The notes under the pieces: model-generated
Database searches by the model: none
Seen by the model: the letters and a program-made list of their open reading frames with translations, nothing else
Told to the model about the DNA's origin: nothing
Position numbers and translations under genes: made by a program
Origin: Syngnathus acus
Taxonomy: Eukaryota; Chordata; Actinopteri; Syngnathiformes; Syngnathidae
Length of the DNA stretch: 64,000 nucleotides
Assembly: GCF_901709675.1 (NCBI RefSeq)
Contig: NC_051091.1
Location: 2,789,967 to 2,853,966, forward strand
Direction: 5' to 3'
Part shown: one piece after another, positions 45,501 to 59,400 of the stretch
Position numbering within the stretch: the stretch's first letter is position 1
Layout: each line of letters opens with the position of its first letter

Positions 45501-48500
45501 CATATTAACAAAACACGAGCACGCACACGGAACTGTACTTAGCAAACATACGTCTTTTTTAATTGCGTCTCCTCCGTTGAGACTTTTAATGGGAGCCTCG
45601 TAGCGGCCGCCTCCATTTTGCTTCCCTTTTATGCGAGTCGCTATTTCCTTCCCTGAGCACAATCTCTGATATGAAACGGCCATGCCTCGCGTCTGAAATG
45701 ACTCACAATTAATTTTAGTGCTGCTTGAGAAGCCGTTCTATTAAATACAGTGTGAGCCAACGCAAGCGGCTGGGCGGTCACCCGCAGGACGTTACGGTGA
45801 GATGATATTAAGCAATTAATAAACAGTGTGGAAACATTGCGGTCGTAAAGATTCATTCAGGTGTCGTTGCAATGAGCGTTTGTTCAGCGCCGAGCGCTTT
45901 ACGGCTCACCGCTTTGGACATTTTGATATTATGGCGTCGCACTTGGGATTAGAATAACGTTCGCCGATTGAAACCTAAAATTAGGTTTCAACAATTCTTG
46001 GGGATCGCGTTCCACATTTGGAGACAGGATTTTGTAAATGGCGCCCAGTTTCGACCAAAATTGAACACCAGATCTTTCATATCCTTGTCCGGACTTTTCA
46101 TACTTCACAAACAACAGTGTCGACATCCTCTTTCCATGAATGATACAATAAATATGAGTTGACAAATCACTTTTCTCAGCGCAAGATTGATCGTTTCCAT
46201 CACGGCGACCCATTTAGAACACTACAGGCCAAATGTATCTGACGTATTTGAGCTAGTTTCACTTGTTATTGTCCAACCAACTTCAAGAATTCCAATCTTG
46301 AGGCAACCTAATGTATATTTTGCAGTTGTGATGATAAAAAAAAAAAAAGAATTAGTTTGAAAATGGCAGCTCTCAGCAACAATCGCTTCGGTGACACTTT
46401 TCCCGCAAAGTTTGGAAAACAGCATTCTTCAGCCGCCTCCGTCATATGTCATCTTCATCTCTCCGTTGCGAATGAAAGTGTAAATCCTGTAATCTTGCAT
46501 CTCTCGTGTTGATTACGATCCCGGGGTGACCGTGCCGTCGGAGCTCAGAAACTCATCCGTCCCGCGTGATATTAGACCTTTTGACGCAGGCCGCATCCAA
46601 TCCCGTTTGCAATGAATGTGATTAGCGGCAAACAATGAAGTCGTGTCGTGGGGAAGTGGAGGGGAATGATGGCCACTGATGCCATTTGAATGAAGTGTTG
46701 ATTCAAAACAGAGAGTCACAATATTGACACTGGCATTGGAACCAAAGTCACAATTCTTAACCAATCTTCAAACTGTGATGAATTTTGAAAGCTCGTCGCT
46801 GTTGAAAGATATTTCAGGGATAAACGCGGCACGTCATCGTGATGACCTCACCATCGGACATTATTTTCATCAGATTTTCTGCAAGATTATTGTTCTTTCA
46901 CCGCCGTGGCTACACAAGAGCAATTATGGATACATAAAAGTAAAAGTCGTGAGTGGAGTGTCACTTGGTGTAACAGCCATCTAAATAATATTTAGTATGT
47001 TGCAATAAATATTTCGACCAGCATCATTTATGCCCAAAGTTGTTTTGTTAAATATAACGGAGAAAATGTATTGCGTTACTGCCCACTCCTGGTCTGTTTT
47101 TTTTTTATGTGTTTGCTTTTACTCATGAAGACAAACATTTTGGAATGTCCCGGAGAAGAAATGAACTACTGATATGCTGTGTTTCTTTTCCTCCATACAT
47201 TTATGTATGACTATCGCAATAATATGACTTTCCATTCGTCGTCACCTTTTTTGCTCCCAAGGCAGCCCAGGAAGTGAAAGCATCTAAACTGCTTATTGGA
47301 ACTCATATTTGCATCTTACTCAACCTCCTTTTTTTATTGATATATAGTTATTTCCACATTTTTTTAAATCACCTGTTGATAACAACACGATGACTTCCAC
47401 ACACACACATAAGACTAGATGCTTGAATTTCCTGTTTTTGTTGTTCAGAAAAACAATGACACTACTTTTTGCGACAATGTTATAAAATGTTGTCCCAACA
47501 CCGGCTGTTTAATGCCTCAATCGATGGCTTTGGCTCATGACTGCGTGAAACTCATTTATTGTATTCATCATTTATGCTCAGTCCAGTCATCTGCTGCCTT
47601 TAAAGAAACCTTGACAGCAACATTGGCAGAAGCAATACATTGCAAATCTATGACAACATTTGAAAGAAAACGTATGACTTTTCTAGGTGCAGTATATTTG
47701 CTGATGCAACGGCAAATGCCCAAATGCGTCTCGACTTTTCCGTCTGTTGTGTTCACATGAAAGAAAATGGCTGGCCATCACCTTGCATTTGTATAGCCAT
47801 TTGCAGCCTGCGTTGCCGCGGCGCCCGTTTGGCAAAAGAGGCCTCCCTGTTAAATTGATAGATGCCCCTGCCCGGCCGCCGTCGTTTCCTCATCCGAGGC
47901 ATTTGTGTAAAGATCCTCTGCCATTATCCAAGGTGCTTCCAACTCCACTCAAATCTGCAAGACGCCGCCGATAGCTATCAGCATGCTAATCTCCCAGTTG
48001 TCAGCGCAGAGGACTGCATAATTCCAGCCCTTTCACCATTCCATCTCAGGCTACACACGAGGTTCTATTAATCCCATTGTCAGAGCTGCACTTGCAAGCA
48101 GACGACGGAGGATTAGAAGACAGCCGGGAAGGCCGGGAAGGAAGACTTTGAAAGCCCCGCCTTGGTTTTCTTTGGGCGCAGTCGAAACCGCAAGGCCACC
48201 AGACCTCGGTGGGGTGCCCTGTGCCGAAGCCTTGCCGCTTAATAAACAAAGCAGCACGCTTAGGATAAAAAAAAAAACATTGACAACATTGCTTGCAGGT
48301 GTGTGAGCCTGATACACGGGGGCATTTTGCACAATCACTAGCTAGGAAAAAGCAGCCTGTTGTTTCTCAAAACACCCTCTGCACTCTACACACATGCCAT
48401 GATGAATTCACTTGAGCATTTCCTTTCTGATACAATCAAAATAATGGTCAGAATATCAACATGTGACCAAAAGCGTTTACTCGCCACAAATCTCTCAGCA

Positions 48501-51500
48501 GATTAAATGGCGGCTGTCGCCATAAAGGCAGGCTCGGATGAGTTTGCTTTTGTTTCATCGGAGTTTGAAGTCTTTCTTTACCTCGGTGGCTTTTGCTCCG
48601 TCTTTGTTGGCTCTTCGCTTCTGTAAACTTTACTTTTCATTTTGTCACCGTCAGGACTGTTTATACTTTAATCTACTTGCTGACAGCTTTGTAGTTGACT
48701 CCATTTTAAGTGATCGTTGTTTGGTTTCCTGCGAGATGCTTTGGCCTTGAAGTGTGGAAGAAACATTGTCGACTCTTTACGTCTTGGCCGCTTGGATGTC
48801 AGAAAATAAAGCAAAGCTGTACTGGCATAGCCACGGCGAGCCCCACAGTCGAGGACAGTGTGGTCCACAACACTGCCTGCTTTCACCAGAGTGGTGCTGC
48901 GATTCTTCATCTTTAGAATATGTTGCATATGATATCAATGCACCTGGGAACTGTTTTTATTTCTGGGAAATGGCATACACATGTCTCCTTTCAGAATAAA
49001 CCATCTCATCTGGCTCGCACAAAAAGTGGCACATGAGAGAGCTGCGAGCTATTTGATATTCTCAAAGGCTCGGCGGCCGCTCCGGATGGAACTCTCTGAG
49101 TCGCCGTTGTCCTTTGTCAGTGAGGGCGGGACATTGACAACACACTTCAGAAACTGAGTGTTAGCTTGCTGGCTTTTGCACAAAACACGTATCTACTCAA
49201 AGTGCTTCCCTGGAGTAGTACTTTATACTTTGTGACTTGATTTGGACAGAAGTGGCGAATGTAGAGCGTAAAACGTCATCAGAAAAACAATACAGCATTT
49301 TGATATCATTTGGAAGCATTCAATTATTATCTACGCAGTGTGTTCAATGTAAATATGTTATTTGCCCAAACATTTCAAAATAACACATTTTAGATCTGTA
49401 ATCGCAATACCGTGAAACCAGAATATTTTGTGCTCACGGTTATGACATCATCAGAATCTGATACCAGAGCTGGCCTACTCTGGAACAATCTGTTCCGATA
49501 CTGTCACGCTCCTGTTGGGAGCATCAGAGGTTTGCAGTCCACTCGTCCGTGCCTTTGAAAGGCTCCTCCATCACCACGTGTATTTGTGCTTTGGGCAGCA
49601 CTCTGACAGAATCAAGCGCTTGCCAAACGCTCAGCTGCAAAGCGTCAGCAAAAGGTAATCAATAGAGATTTGCAGGGGGAACTTTTCCCCGCCATCAGCT
49701 GCGACACGGAGGCCCGCCCGCCGCTCGATTGTACAAACAGCGAGGCTCAGCTGCAGGCCTTGTGTCGTTTTCAAGGGTTTGGCCACGTTTGGAATCACAA
49801 CAGGGAGGGCCGCTCGCTGAGCACCTGTGCCGGGTCAACTCCAAAGGTTCTGCTCACGTACCATCCTCTTCATGCTGTCCTTTGGCGGAGAACTAAAATC
49901 TAATTTCTGCAATATGGGGCATGTGAAGGCTGAATGTTCTGAAAACCCCTAAATACAGATTCACCTAAGAGCGTGAAATTTGGTAGGCATATCTATCTCG
50001 AAAAAAAAAGTCTTCATGCCCACAAAGACAAGAATTTGAATTCTGTCTCACACTCAGACATCCTGTCACAAGCTTGATGACTCTGCCTTGCCAAAATGTT
50101 AGTAAGACATAAGTTAAGTCTCAGCAGTGCTTGTGCCCTGAGATGTTTTAAAAAGGCAACCCCCGAAGGCAATTTGATTTTGGCGTGTAAAATTTGTTTG
50201 ACATGAGTAAACCCGCCCCAACAAAATTCTCAAGAGCTTTGCCCAAAAAGGCACAGGAAGTTGGCCATTTTGATTTATTATTTTGGAATATTTGAAAATA
50301 CATATGGGGTATATCATAATAGACGTAAAATGTGTACGTTTATTCAAAATGAGAGCGAGGACACTCAAGGATAATTTGGGATTCTTTTTTTTTTTCGCAC
50401 CGCTGTATGCAGTGAGGTGATGAAACGCTTGATTAAACGCAAGGCGGAGGAGTGCACACGTGTCTTCCAAAACATATGCAAATATTTTTTTCCTTTTCCA
50501 CATTCTTGCCTTTCATGCATTTTCACACGCAAGGCTTGCTCATGCATATTCACACGAACACTGGGTCGGGCCGGGCCAGGCTGGCCACAACAAGAATGCA
50601 GGAGCCACGTGAGCCAGAAGAATTGCGTCGGCACGTTTTGAATCGAGTGAGTTGTGTTCAAAGCCACATTTGGAGCCGAGCCTTCCACAATCAACTAAAC
50701 ACACATTTTCAGCCAAACGGCTTCATGTACGAGATTCGGCAAGTTGACAGTTTCATGATTACCAGGAGCAGATTCATATGTGTAGCAGTCTAAGGTTTCA
50801 AATCTCCATTCTTCATGTTGACTATAAAAAAAAAAACGAATTACACGATTGAAAGCGTAAGCCTACTTGTGCCTTGAATTAAAAAAAAAACATGCCAGTT
50901 TCATTATGGCCTCATGGTGGGTATTACAAGTGGATCCTGGATAAGGAGTCTGCATTTCAAGCTGAGTGGGCTGATTTGTCCCTCTTGATGACCATTCATT
51001 GCTAGTTTTGTCTTGAAGCTTGCAAACAAAATCATTTCAATGTGTCGTTTAGCGATTTGTTTGAGAAATGCATTTTCTTTTCACAGCATTTGGGGGGGAA
51101 ACTTAATTAAAAATATATAAATTCTTTTACAATGGAAAATACTCGATAGATTTTAGACACCACCTGGTAAAAAGGTAGAAAAAAACCCCAGTAAATATGC
51201 TTGTGCGGACAAAACTGCGAAGAAGATGCTGCTTTAAAATGCGCATGAATACTTTGAACAAATGATATTCTCCCGTGAAGGTCCAATGGGTCCAAGAGAA
51301 AGTTGGCTTGGTAAAGGAGATTTTTCATCAAAGTCCCAGAGCACGTATACAACACGTAATGCTTTTTGAGAAAGATATACATACATATTTTGTGCCATGC
51401 ACTAGATGAGAGCCACAATAAAGTGCAAGATCTCCCAGGAGGCTTCCGAATAACAATCTGTCCTGCTGCGTCAGCCGTCAAGCGCATCTCATGTTTATCC

Positions 51501-54427
51501 GGGCAGAAGCTTTGATGAACTGAAATACAGAATGGCTTGGATTGAATTCCATTTTGCCTTTTGTATTTTGATTGGCCAACCCCCTTCACTGTTTCTGATT
51601 GTAAAAATGTTTCATCGTTGGACAATGTGGTCAATCCATAATACAACATTTTTGTGATTTAACTGATTTGAACTGATTTTTCATATTAATGACAAGTTCA
51701 AACCAAAATTCACATCTTTCAGTCATCATTGGTAATGTAGACAATATATTTGAGCAAGTTTGCATCATGGGCGGGTCCCACTTTTGGCTAAACCCTCCCG
51801 AGATCTCCGTTTTGTACGACTTTGTCCAGCAGCTCGATGGTGGCAGCGTGTCAAAGAATTGAAGGTCATTCCATCCACCGAGAGGCCAAGCATGATTCCA
51901 TTCATCTCATTTTTGCTCCGCTGATGTCTTTACAATTGGATCCGTGCTCGATGCACTTTGACGGAGGCTGAAATAATGCGGATCATCTCGGAATATCTTC
52001 AGAGATAGAGAAAGATTTGAGGGTAACGCATCGTTTAATGATTCATTATCACTCCAGGCCAGTGGAAATAGATGAGAGCGAAATTTGATCCTGATTAACA
52101 ACGCAAATGGGCTTGCCCGTAAAACCATAGCACACGCAGCGGCTATGCGGCGTGTCTGGCGTTCATATTTGCAACTTGAGCACGCATGCGCTAATCCATC
52201 ACCATTGACAGCCGTCATTAGAATCTTAAGCAGAGCACGCTCCCAAAGGGAGCTCCCGCTGTGCAAACTAGGGGCGACCTTGACGGTGCAAGGAGGCGGC
52301 TCGGTCAAATTAATAACACCAAAAAAAAATTCACAAAAGATAACTTTTAATTTGCAAACCATTAAAATGGCATGCCACACAACTGAGGTGCCAGACGTAG
52401 CCACACACATTAATAAGAGTACTGTGTATGTCCTGATTCAACAGTGACCTAACATAGGTTGACCCAAATCTTCAAAGCTACAAAGAAAACATACCATAAC
52501 AAGAACTAATTGCTATCTCGACAAGTGCATGCTGTCCACGGCGCGAAAGAAGCGGAACGGGCGGAGGCAAGGCAAAGGCCAACGGGCCGTGATTTAACTA
52601 ATGAGCCGCAGGTGAAAACAAGGACAAAATACACGGCAGAAACAAGAGCACCACAAACAGAGTTGACGAGCTGTCGTATTTGTAGCGGCCATCACACGTA
52701 TCATTCCAAGCGACGTCATTATTGGGGATAGTGAAATGAAGAAATAAATTAATCGGCCCTTTTGTCTTGCCACTTTTTGCGTTCACATCGGTAAATGAGG
52801 CTTCGTGACGGAGAAGTCGCAAATGACAAGATTTTAATCTTGACTGACTCGTCCTCTTGAATGTGGCCGAAAGTGCACGTAAAAGCGCCGTCCGTTTGCC
52901 ATCAAGTTCGAAAAACGACCACCTGCTTTGATATCAAACCGCACAAGGTTAAATGCAAACGATTACCACTACTGACATCTTGTCCCGTCGTATTCCGAAT
53001 CTATCGAGCTGTTGCTAAAAGACTGTCCTTATGGAAGGTGCTGGCCTGACCTCAGAAATCTCCATTCTTCCACAATCCACACCCAAAGATAAAGAAATGA
53101 CGCCGTGCTGTGCAAAGCAAATGTACATTTTTACATTGCAGTCAGGAACATGCCGTATTTGGGTCGCCACTTGCCTCCAAATCCGCTTTCTTTCCCAAGG
53201 TGATTAATCTCCCAGACAAAGCGATGTCGGCACACAAAAGTTATCCAAGCGTGCGCAAAGGCAAGTTGACGCATTGCCTGCAAAACATCGACTGACAAAC
53301 CTTTTTTTTGCCAAGCGCAGAAAATTAGTCCGTGCAACATTTGTTCTTTACAACTGGTAAATCAAATCAAATAGGGGGGGGAAAAAAAAGCGGATTATGT
53401 AATATTTTAGTTTGACGCAGGAAAATGAAAGACTGCCTATATTTACTTTTTTTAATTAAAGATGAGTCAGCCTGACTGTCACCCTCGCACTTTTATCAAA
53501 ATCGCAATTGAAGACAATCAGCCTGACACATTCTGGTATGGCGGCGCCTCTTTGAAATGTCATTTTCTGTCTCACCAATCTCGGTAGGTCCGAATTTGTG
53601 CTTGTGTCGGCGGCCCTGTCGTCAGCGTCAACACGTGTGCTGACCCAGACGAATTATACCGAGGTCCGTCGCTCTCGACGTCTCCACACGCGCTTGAACC
53701 TTGGGCTGCGCTTTGATTGATAGCGGGATATTTATACGTGCTCTCATGCTGCCAGCTCCCCGCGTGTTCCAGCCTATTAGCTTCAGTTAAGAGTGATTTC
53801 CTAGGAGACGTGCAGATAGTTTTTTTTCTTTATCTTTGGGCAAGTGAACAAGCACATCAAATGACTCAATTCATCAATCCCAAAGTTTAATTGAGACTAT
53901 TTTAGGCCTTGTTTTTTTCCTCACAGCTCCTCATTATGCTTACTTTCACACCTGAAAACGTAATGTGAATGAGGAGTCTGTCTGTCGCTGCAGTGGTCCA
54001 GACCTTTCCCTACAGACTTGTGTTCAGAATAACAGAAATGTGTTTAAAAAAAATGCCAGTAAAGCTCTAAATCTGTCAATCGTCCTGGGTCGGTACCTGG
54101 CAAGTGTATTTTAACATCATGGGTTTCCACATTTGAAAAGGAAGGACTTGACCAGACTGGGATTCCACTCTTTGTTCGGGTTTTTAATGAGCGAAATAAT
54201 CAAGGTGAAGACCCTGTAAAACACATACAAAAAAATGGATGAGTTTAAACAAAAGGTACAATTTTCTTCCAAATAAACAATGTAGATAAAGTTCAGTTCT
54301 TTTTATTAAAGGACAGAGAAAAAAAGGTCTTGAAAATAGTTATTCTTTCAAACAAAAGTCAGTACACAACTTAATGCTTGTCATAAAGACTAAACTAAAT
54401 GAGTCCAGTTGAGAACTGTGAGCTCAC

Positions 54428-54539
54428 CTTGGTCTCCTCTTCCCATCATGGGTTTCCACATTTGAAAAGGACTTGACCAGACTGGGATTCCACTCTTTGT
54501 TCGGGTTTTTAATGAGCGAAACAATTAAAGGTGAAGAAC
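54428..54539 (-). other. exon-like segment B of the array
   Basis: 112 bp between acceptor AG and donor GTGAGC on the minus strand. Shorter than the standard 115 bp because GGAA is missing and one A is added. Confidence 0.45.
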
Positions 54540-54750
54540 CTGTAAAACACATACAAAAAAATGGATGACTTTAAACAAAAAGGTACAATTTTCTTCCAAA
54601 TAAACAATGTAGATAAAGTTCAGTTCTTTTTATTAAAGGACAGAAGAAAAGATCTTGAACATCGTTATTCTTTCAAACAAGTCAGTACACAACTTAATGC
54701 TTGTCATAAAGACTAAACTAAATGAGTCCAGTTGAGAACTGTGAGCTCAC

Positions 54751-54863
54751 CTTGGTCACCTCTTCCCATCATGGGTTTCCACATTTGAAAAGGAAGGACT
54801 TGACCAGACTGGGATTCCACTCTGTTCAGGTTTTTAATGAGCGAAACAATTAAGGTGAAGAAC
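54751..54863 (-). other. exon-like segment C of the array
   Basis: 113 bp between intact acceptor and donor on the minus strand; two bases shorter than the common form in the CTCTTTGTTC region. Confidence 0.45.
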
Positions 54864-55077
54864 CTGTAAAACACGTACAAAAAAATGGATGAGTTTAAAC
54901 AAAAGGTACAATTTTCTTCCAAACAAACAATGTAGATAAAGTTCAGTTAATTTTATTATGGGACAGAGAAGAAAAAGTCTTGAACATCATTATTCTTTCA
55001 AACAAAAGTCAGTACACAACTTAATGCTTGTCATAAAGACTAAACTAAATGAGTCCAGTTGAGAACTGTGAGCTCAC

Positions 55078-55192
55078 CTTGGTCACCTCTTCCCATCATG
55101 GGTTTCCACATTTGAAAAGGAAGGACTTGACCAGACTGGGATTCCACTCTTTGTTCGGGTTTTTAATGAACGAAACAATTAAGGTGAAGAAC
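55078..55192 (-). other. exon-like segment D of the array
   Basis: 115 bp between intact acceptor and donor on the minus strand. Confidence 0.45.
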
Positions 55193-55412
55193 CTGTAAAA
55201 CACATACAAAAAAATGGATGAGTTTAAACAAAAAGGTACAATTTTCTTCCAAATAAACAATGTAGATAAAGTTCAGTTCATTTCATTTTATTATGGGACA
55301 GAGAAGAAAAAGTCTTGAACATCATTATTCTTTCAAACAAAAGTCAGTACACAACTTAATGCTTGTCATAAAGACTAAACTAAATGAGTCCAGTTGAGAA
55401 CTGTGAGCTCAC

Positions 55413-55527
55413 CTTGGTCACCTCTTCCCATCATGGGTTTCCACATTTGAAAAGGAAGGACTTGACCAGACTGGGATTCCACTCTTTGTTCAGATTTTTA
55501 ATGAGCGAAACAATTAAGGTGAAGAAC
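55413..55527 (-). other. exon-like segment E of the array
   Basis: 115 bp between intact acceptor and donor on the minus strand. Confidence 0.45.
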
Positions 55528-55741
55528 CTGTAAAACACATACAAAAAAATGGATGAGTTTAAACAAAAGGTACAATTTTCTTCCAAACAAACAATGTAGA
55601 TAAAGTTCAGTTCATTTTATTATGGGACAGAGAAGAAAAAGTCTTGAACATCATTATTCTTTCAAACAAAAGTCAGTACACAACTTAATGCTAGTCATAA
55701 AGACTAAACTAAATGAGTCCAGTTGAGAACTGTGAGCTCAC

Positions 55742-55856
55742 CTTGGTCACCTCTTCCCATCATGGGTTTCCACATTTGAAAAGGAAGGACTTGACCAGAC
55801 TGGGATTCCACTCTTTGTTCAGGTTTTTAATGAGCGAAACAATTAAGGTGAAGAAC
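55742..55856 (-). other. exon-like segment F of the array
   Basis: 115 bp between intact acceptor and donor on the minus strand. It is the first unit downstream of the open frame at 56071-56461, separated from it by a 214-bp intron-like segment. Confidence 0.45.
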
Positions 55857-56070
55857 CTGTAAAACACATACAAAAAAATGGATGAGTTTAAACAAAAGGT
55901 ACAATTTTCTTCCAAACAAACAATGTAGATAAAGTTCAGTTCTTTTTAATAAAGGACAGAGAAGAAAAAGTCTTGAACATAGTTATTCTTTCAAACAAAA
56001 GTCAGTACACAACTTAATGCTTGTCATAAAGACTAAACTAAATGAGTCCAGTTGAGAACTGTGAGCTCAC

Positions 56071-56461
56071 CTTGGTCTCCTCTTCCCATGAGTTCTTTCC
56101 TTTCCCCATGGAGCTCAGTGCGATTCGTTGCTACTGCTGTGTTGATCGCTGATCGAAAGGATTGTTGTTTGCTGCTGCTGCTGCTCACTGGACAAGAGGA
56201 CTGAGATGTTTGCTGCTTATAAACCCTGGTGTGTGCGTGCTCCCCATCAGGATAGATTGCGCTCAGCTGTTGAGGCGCTCTGAGGTCATACCCCTGCAGT
56301 GACCCCTTGTGGTCACATGCACCCACAGACAGGTGTGCACCTCCCAGGCCGCCGCAACAGTCCCAGCAGTTGGTTGGAGATGAAGAGGTTCTCAGTAACG
56401 TCGCTTCCCCCACTGTGTTGTCTTCTACTGTACTGTCCGGAAACCCAGAGAAGGAATCCAT
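56071..56461 (-). other. possible first exon with 130-codon open frame, minus strand
   Basis: From ATG at 56461 a frame of 130 codons plus one base runs to a donor identical to those in the array (CAAG|GTGAGC at 56071/56070). The product would start MDSFSGFPDSTVEDN, is rich in Ser, Gln and Thr, has no signal peptide and no domain I recognise. Splicing to the next exon-like unit at 55856 would add only Gly-Ser-Ser-Pro before a stop; reading through adds GELTVLNWTHLV. A non-coding transcript or chance frame is at least as likely as a protein. The last ~20 bp of this segment plus the donor are what the array units share with it. Confidence 0.35.
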
Positions 56462-59400
56462 TAGCCGTCGGATTCAGAGTGCGGCGTCTCTCCGACTGAC
56501 TGCTCTGCAAAAAGCACTTCTCTGCCTCCAATGTCAGCTCTAAGTGATTGGAGCCCAATGATCTGTTCTTTACTCATTACATTCGTCCATTTAGATGGAA
56601 AGCAGGTGCACACCGGAGCAAAACCGAGCGCGTTGTAAATGTAGTGTGGAAACCGAATGACGACCTTTGGACTTGCGTTAACGCACTGCCATGCCTCGCT
56701 TTTCAACCGTTGGCAGGGAAGCACTTTGATCATTAAAAAAAGAGCACAAGCGACCGCATTTTAAAAGGACTCTTTTTAGTGGGTCTCATTTTTATGGTTG
56801 GTGGAGGACCAGTCGTACCTCAGTGATAACCCAGTCTGACCGGCGCAAAGAGCCCAATCACCTCTTAAATGTTGATTTATTTTCTGATGGTGTGTAACAG
56901 TACCCCAAGTTCTTATGAATATTCAACAACAGCTCATGCATATTTATTTCCAAATCTCTTTGTACCACCAACTGTGTCTTCTAAAGGGCTCATCAAGCAA
57001 ACATTTACTCATTAGAAAAAAAAGTCTTTACTTCTGTCCTCCTGAATGAGCCCCCCCCATCCTTGAATATTGCTGAATATGCTTTATAGACTCGTTTGAG
57101 GATCTTTCAGCCTTTCTGTCCGTTTCGATGGGGCCTGTTGTTCGTAAAAAGGACTGCATTCATGACGACAGCTTTGAGGATAATTGGCTGCATGATTTAG
57201 GACCTCAGAGGGCTCTTTAGTCCATGGAGGCTTTAGCAGCAGGCACCCCCTACCGCCAGGATGGAGATGTTATTGGAGATTCCAGTGGAGGGGCGTGAAG
57301 CGGCCTCTCAGGTCCATTCATCTTCCTCGCAGCACGCCGGCTTTTTCCCGCTCATTAGAGCTCGACTTACGCTCTAATGAGGAAGCAGGCGGGGAGTTGG
57401 CAACGGGGCGGAGACACTCAGCGGTCAATTTATTTTTGTTTGAAGGTGACCACGCCGTTTAATGGAGGGCGAGTGCTCGCTTCACGTGCGTCCCCGGAGT
57501 TGTGCGACTCCTCCCGCTCAACTTGTTTGTCTCCTCGTCTTTCTTCCGCCCTGGCAGAGGAGGCGCTATTCCTATCGTGAATAATGCGTGTCAAGCGCAG
57601 AGGTCAAATGGAACGGGTTGCGGGAAATAATGACTGGAGCCAGGCTTACCCGGCCCGCCACCAGATTGTGGAGCGAGCGGCTAAGCTCGTCATAAAAAGA
57701 CGGGAGGGGTAGGCCGCCGCCGTCGAATGCTCGCCATGTCCTTTAAGCGTTATGAATATTGGAGAGCCAATGTCAAAATGTCCCCCCGCCCCTCTCACCC
57801 CATTCTGGCAACGACGATCCTGATGTCATTTTCACCCGGGCTTGGGGGAACATAGCCCCACAGTTCATCGGCGGGTCACGCGGGCATGTTTGTTGGCTGC
57901 AAAGTCAATCCTTGACAGAGTGACAGTCGCGCCGAACGACTTTGTGCCATCATCCTGCATCACCCTCCGCTCAAAGATAATATTTATTGTGTCTGTCTTC
58001 TCGTCATTGAACGACTTTGATGCGCACTCTGTGCACCGTATATTCTGCAAATGTCTTTTCCCGACCTCCGTTCACTTTTTTCTCCTTTTGTCTGGCCACA
58101 ATTAAACACATCGCGCTAATGGGCTATTTGCAGAAAATAGCAAAAAACAATCCGCAATTAATTGTACCATCAATGAGGTCATAACCAGGTTTGAATAATT
58201 GTTTTAATCATAAATGGCTTGTGATTTGATATAGAAAGAAAATTAACTGGAAGCACAGGGAAAGACTTCCTGTAACGTCTATGAACAACCCTTGGCATTA
58301 AAATGTGAATAGGTGAATTTGTGAAGAGCAAACTGGTTTCAATTTAAGAGCCGTAAAAACACAAATGTGACAAGTCAGAGACCAGCAGCATGAGCCCACG
58401 GCCTGTCCTCCCTTCTTCGCCGTTGCGAGCTCACTGTCAACGAACCACAGTAGCATTTATGTCGTCAAGTTAACTGACAGGCGGCGCACAAAATAAGCCA
58501 TTAAATGTCACTGGCGGGTTTTTGCGCATGGGCGTACAAAAGCCGAGATGTTGTTATTTGGAACATAACATGTCACCTGTCTGACAGAGACAGAGGGGGG
58601 GGACATCATTGGAGTGTCATTTGGAACGTAAGTCAAGTTTCACCGCGTGACTTTGAAAACTTCACAAAGAAGTGATGAAGACAGAATGGCATGGCTCTCC
58701 CTCGCTTGCGTCACAATTTGCTTCATGGCTCGAGTTTCATTTGTTTTTATGTGTCTTGAGGAGCATTAGTTTGCACTGTTGGTCTTCATTTCCTTTGCTT
58801 GTGTTTAACAATGGTACTCTCAAATAAAAAGCATTTTTTTCAAAAACCGTGTCATTAATTTGATATGCAAAGTAAAAGAAAAAGTGTGATTGCTCCGTCA
58901 CTTGCAAGCGACTGCCTACTATATTTGTTTTGTTTGGATTCTTTTCGAAATGGCACTTGTTAAATCAACATGTTGGTTTGCTTTATTGCTTTTTTTTCTT
59001 TGGGTGAGAACGTTGAATTGCTTTGGCTGCTTTGGAATATATAAAAAAACGACAAAATATCACAAAACAAATTGCGTTCAAAGGTACTTGAGCTTACAAA
59101 AAGTCCTTGAAAAGCTTGACTATATAGTCAACATGAATGCCTGAGTGAAAGCCTCTGCATTATTGTCAGATGGGCTCAAAGTGCACGGATCAGCTTGTTT
59201 GTACTGTCGCGTAAGTAGCATGATGGAAAATAAACACTTATGTTCTTCGTTGTGAACTGTCAATTTAAACAATTACAAATACATTGCAGTATACATGTAT
59301 ATAAGATCTTATCAGGCTGTCCTTGTTTTGTTTGAGCCAATTCCGTGTAAAGTGTGGCAGATTCAAGTTCCTTGTCGAGGTTTGGATATATTCATCACAA

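Larger units (their letters stand above)
37721..54116 (+). other. presumed first intron; no exon recognised
   Basis: It begins with GTAAGT. No segment with acceptor, open frame and donor on the + strand stood out. The segment contains a poly-G patch near 37840, AT microsatellites and a transposon fragment at 42330-42590, an AC-rich dispersed repeat near 42880-43050, and the third dispersed-repeat match near 52649. Long minus-strand frames at 51107-51649 and 51907-52410 have no recognisable domains. Confidence 0.45.
54117..56090 (-). repeat. six-copy ~327-bp tandem array with exon-like units
   Basis: The landmark GGGTTTCCACATTTG begins at 54121, 54450, 54773, 55100, 55435 and 55764 (periods 323-335 bp). 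Read on the minus strand, every unit has a polypyrimidine-like stretch, TGTGTTTTACAG as acceptor, then a 112-115-bp exon-like segment. Five of the six end at GACCAAG|GTGAGCTC, a strong donor. The leftmost copy lacks this donor. Exon-like lengths differ by non-multiples of three, and all three frames meet stops, so the units are not conserved protein exons. Confidence 0.85.

Noticed and set aside
51107-52410. Minus-strand frames of 180 and 167 codons
   Set aside because: Long for random sequence, but no domain, no splice context, unnatural composition and competing frames on the other strand at 52085-52447.
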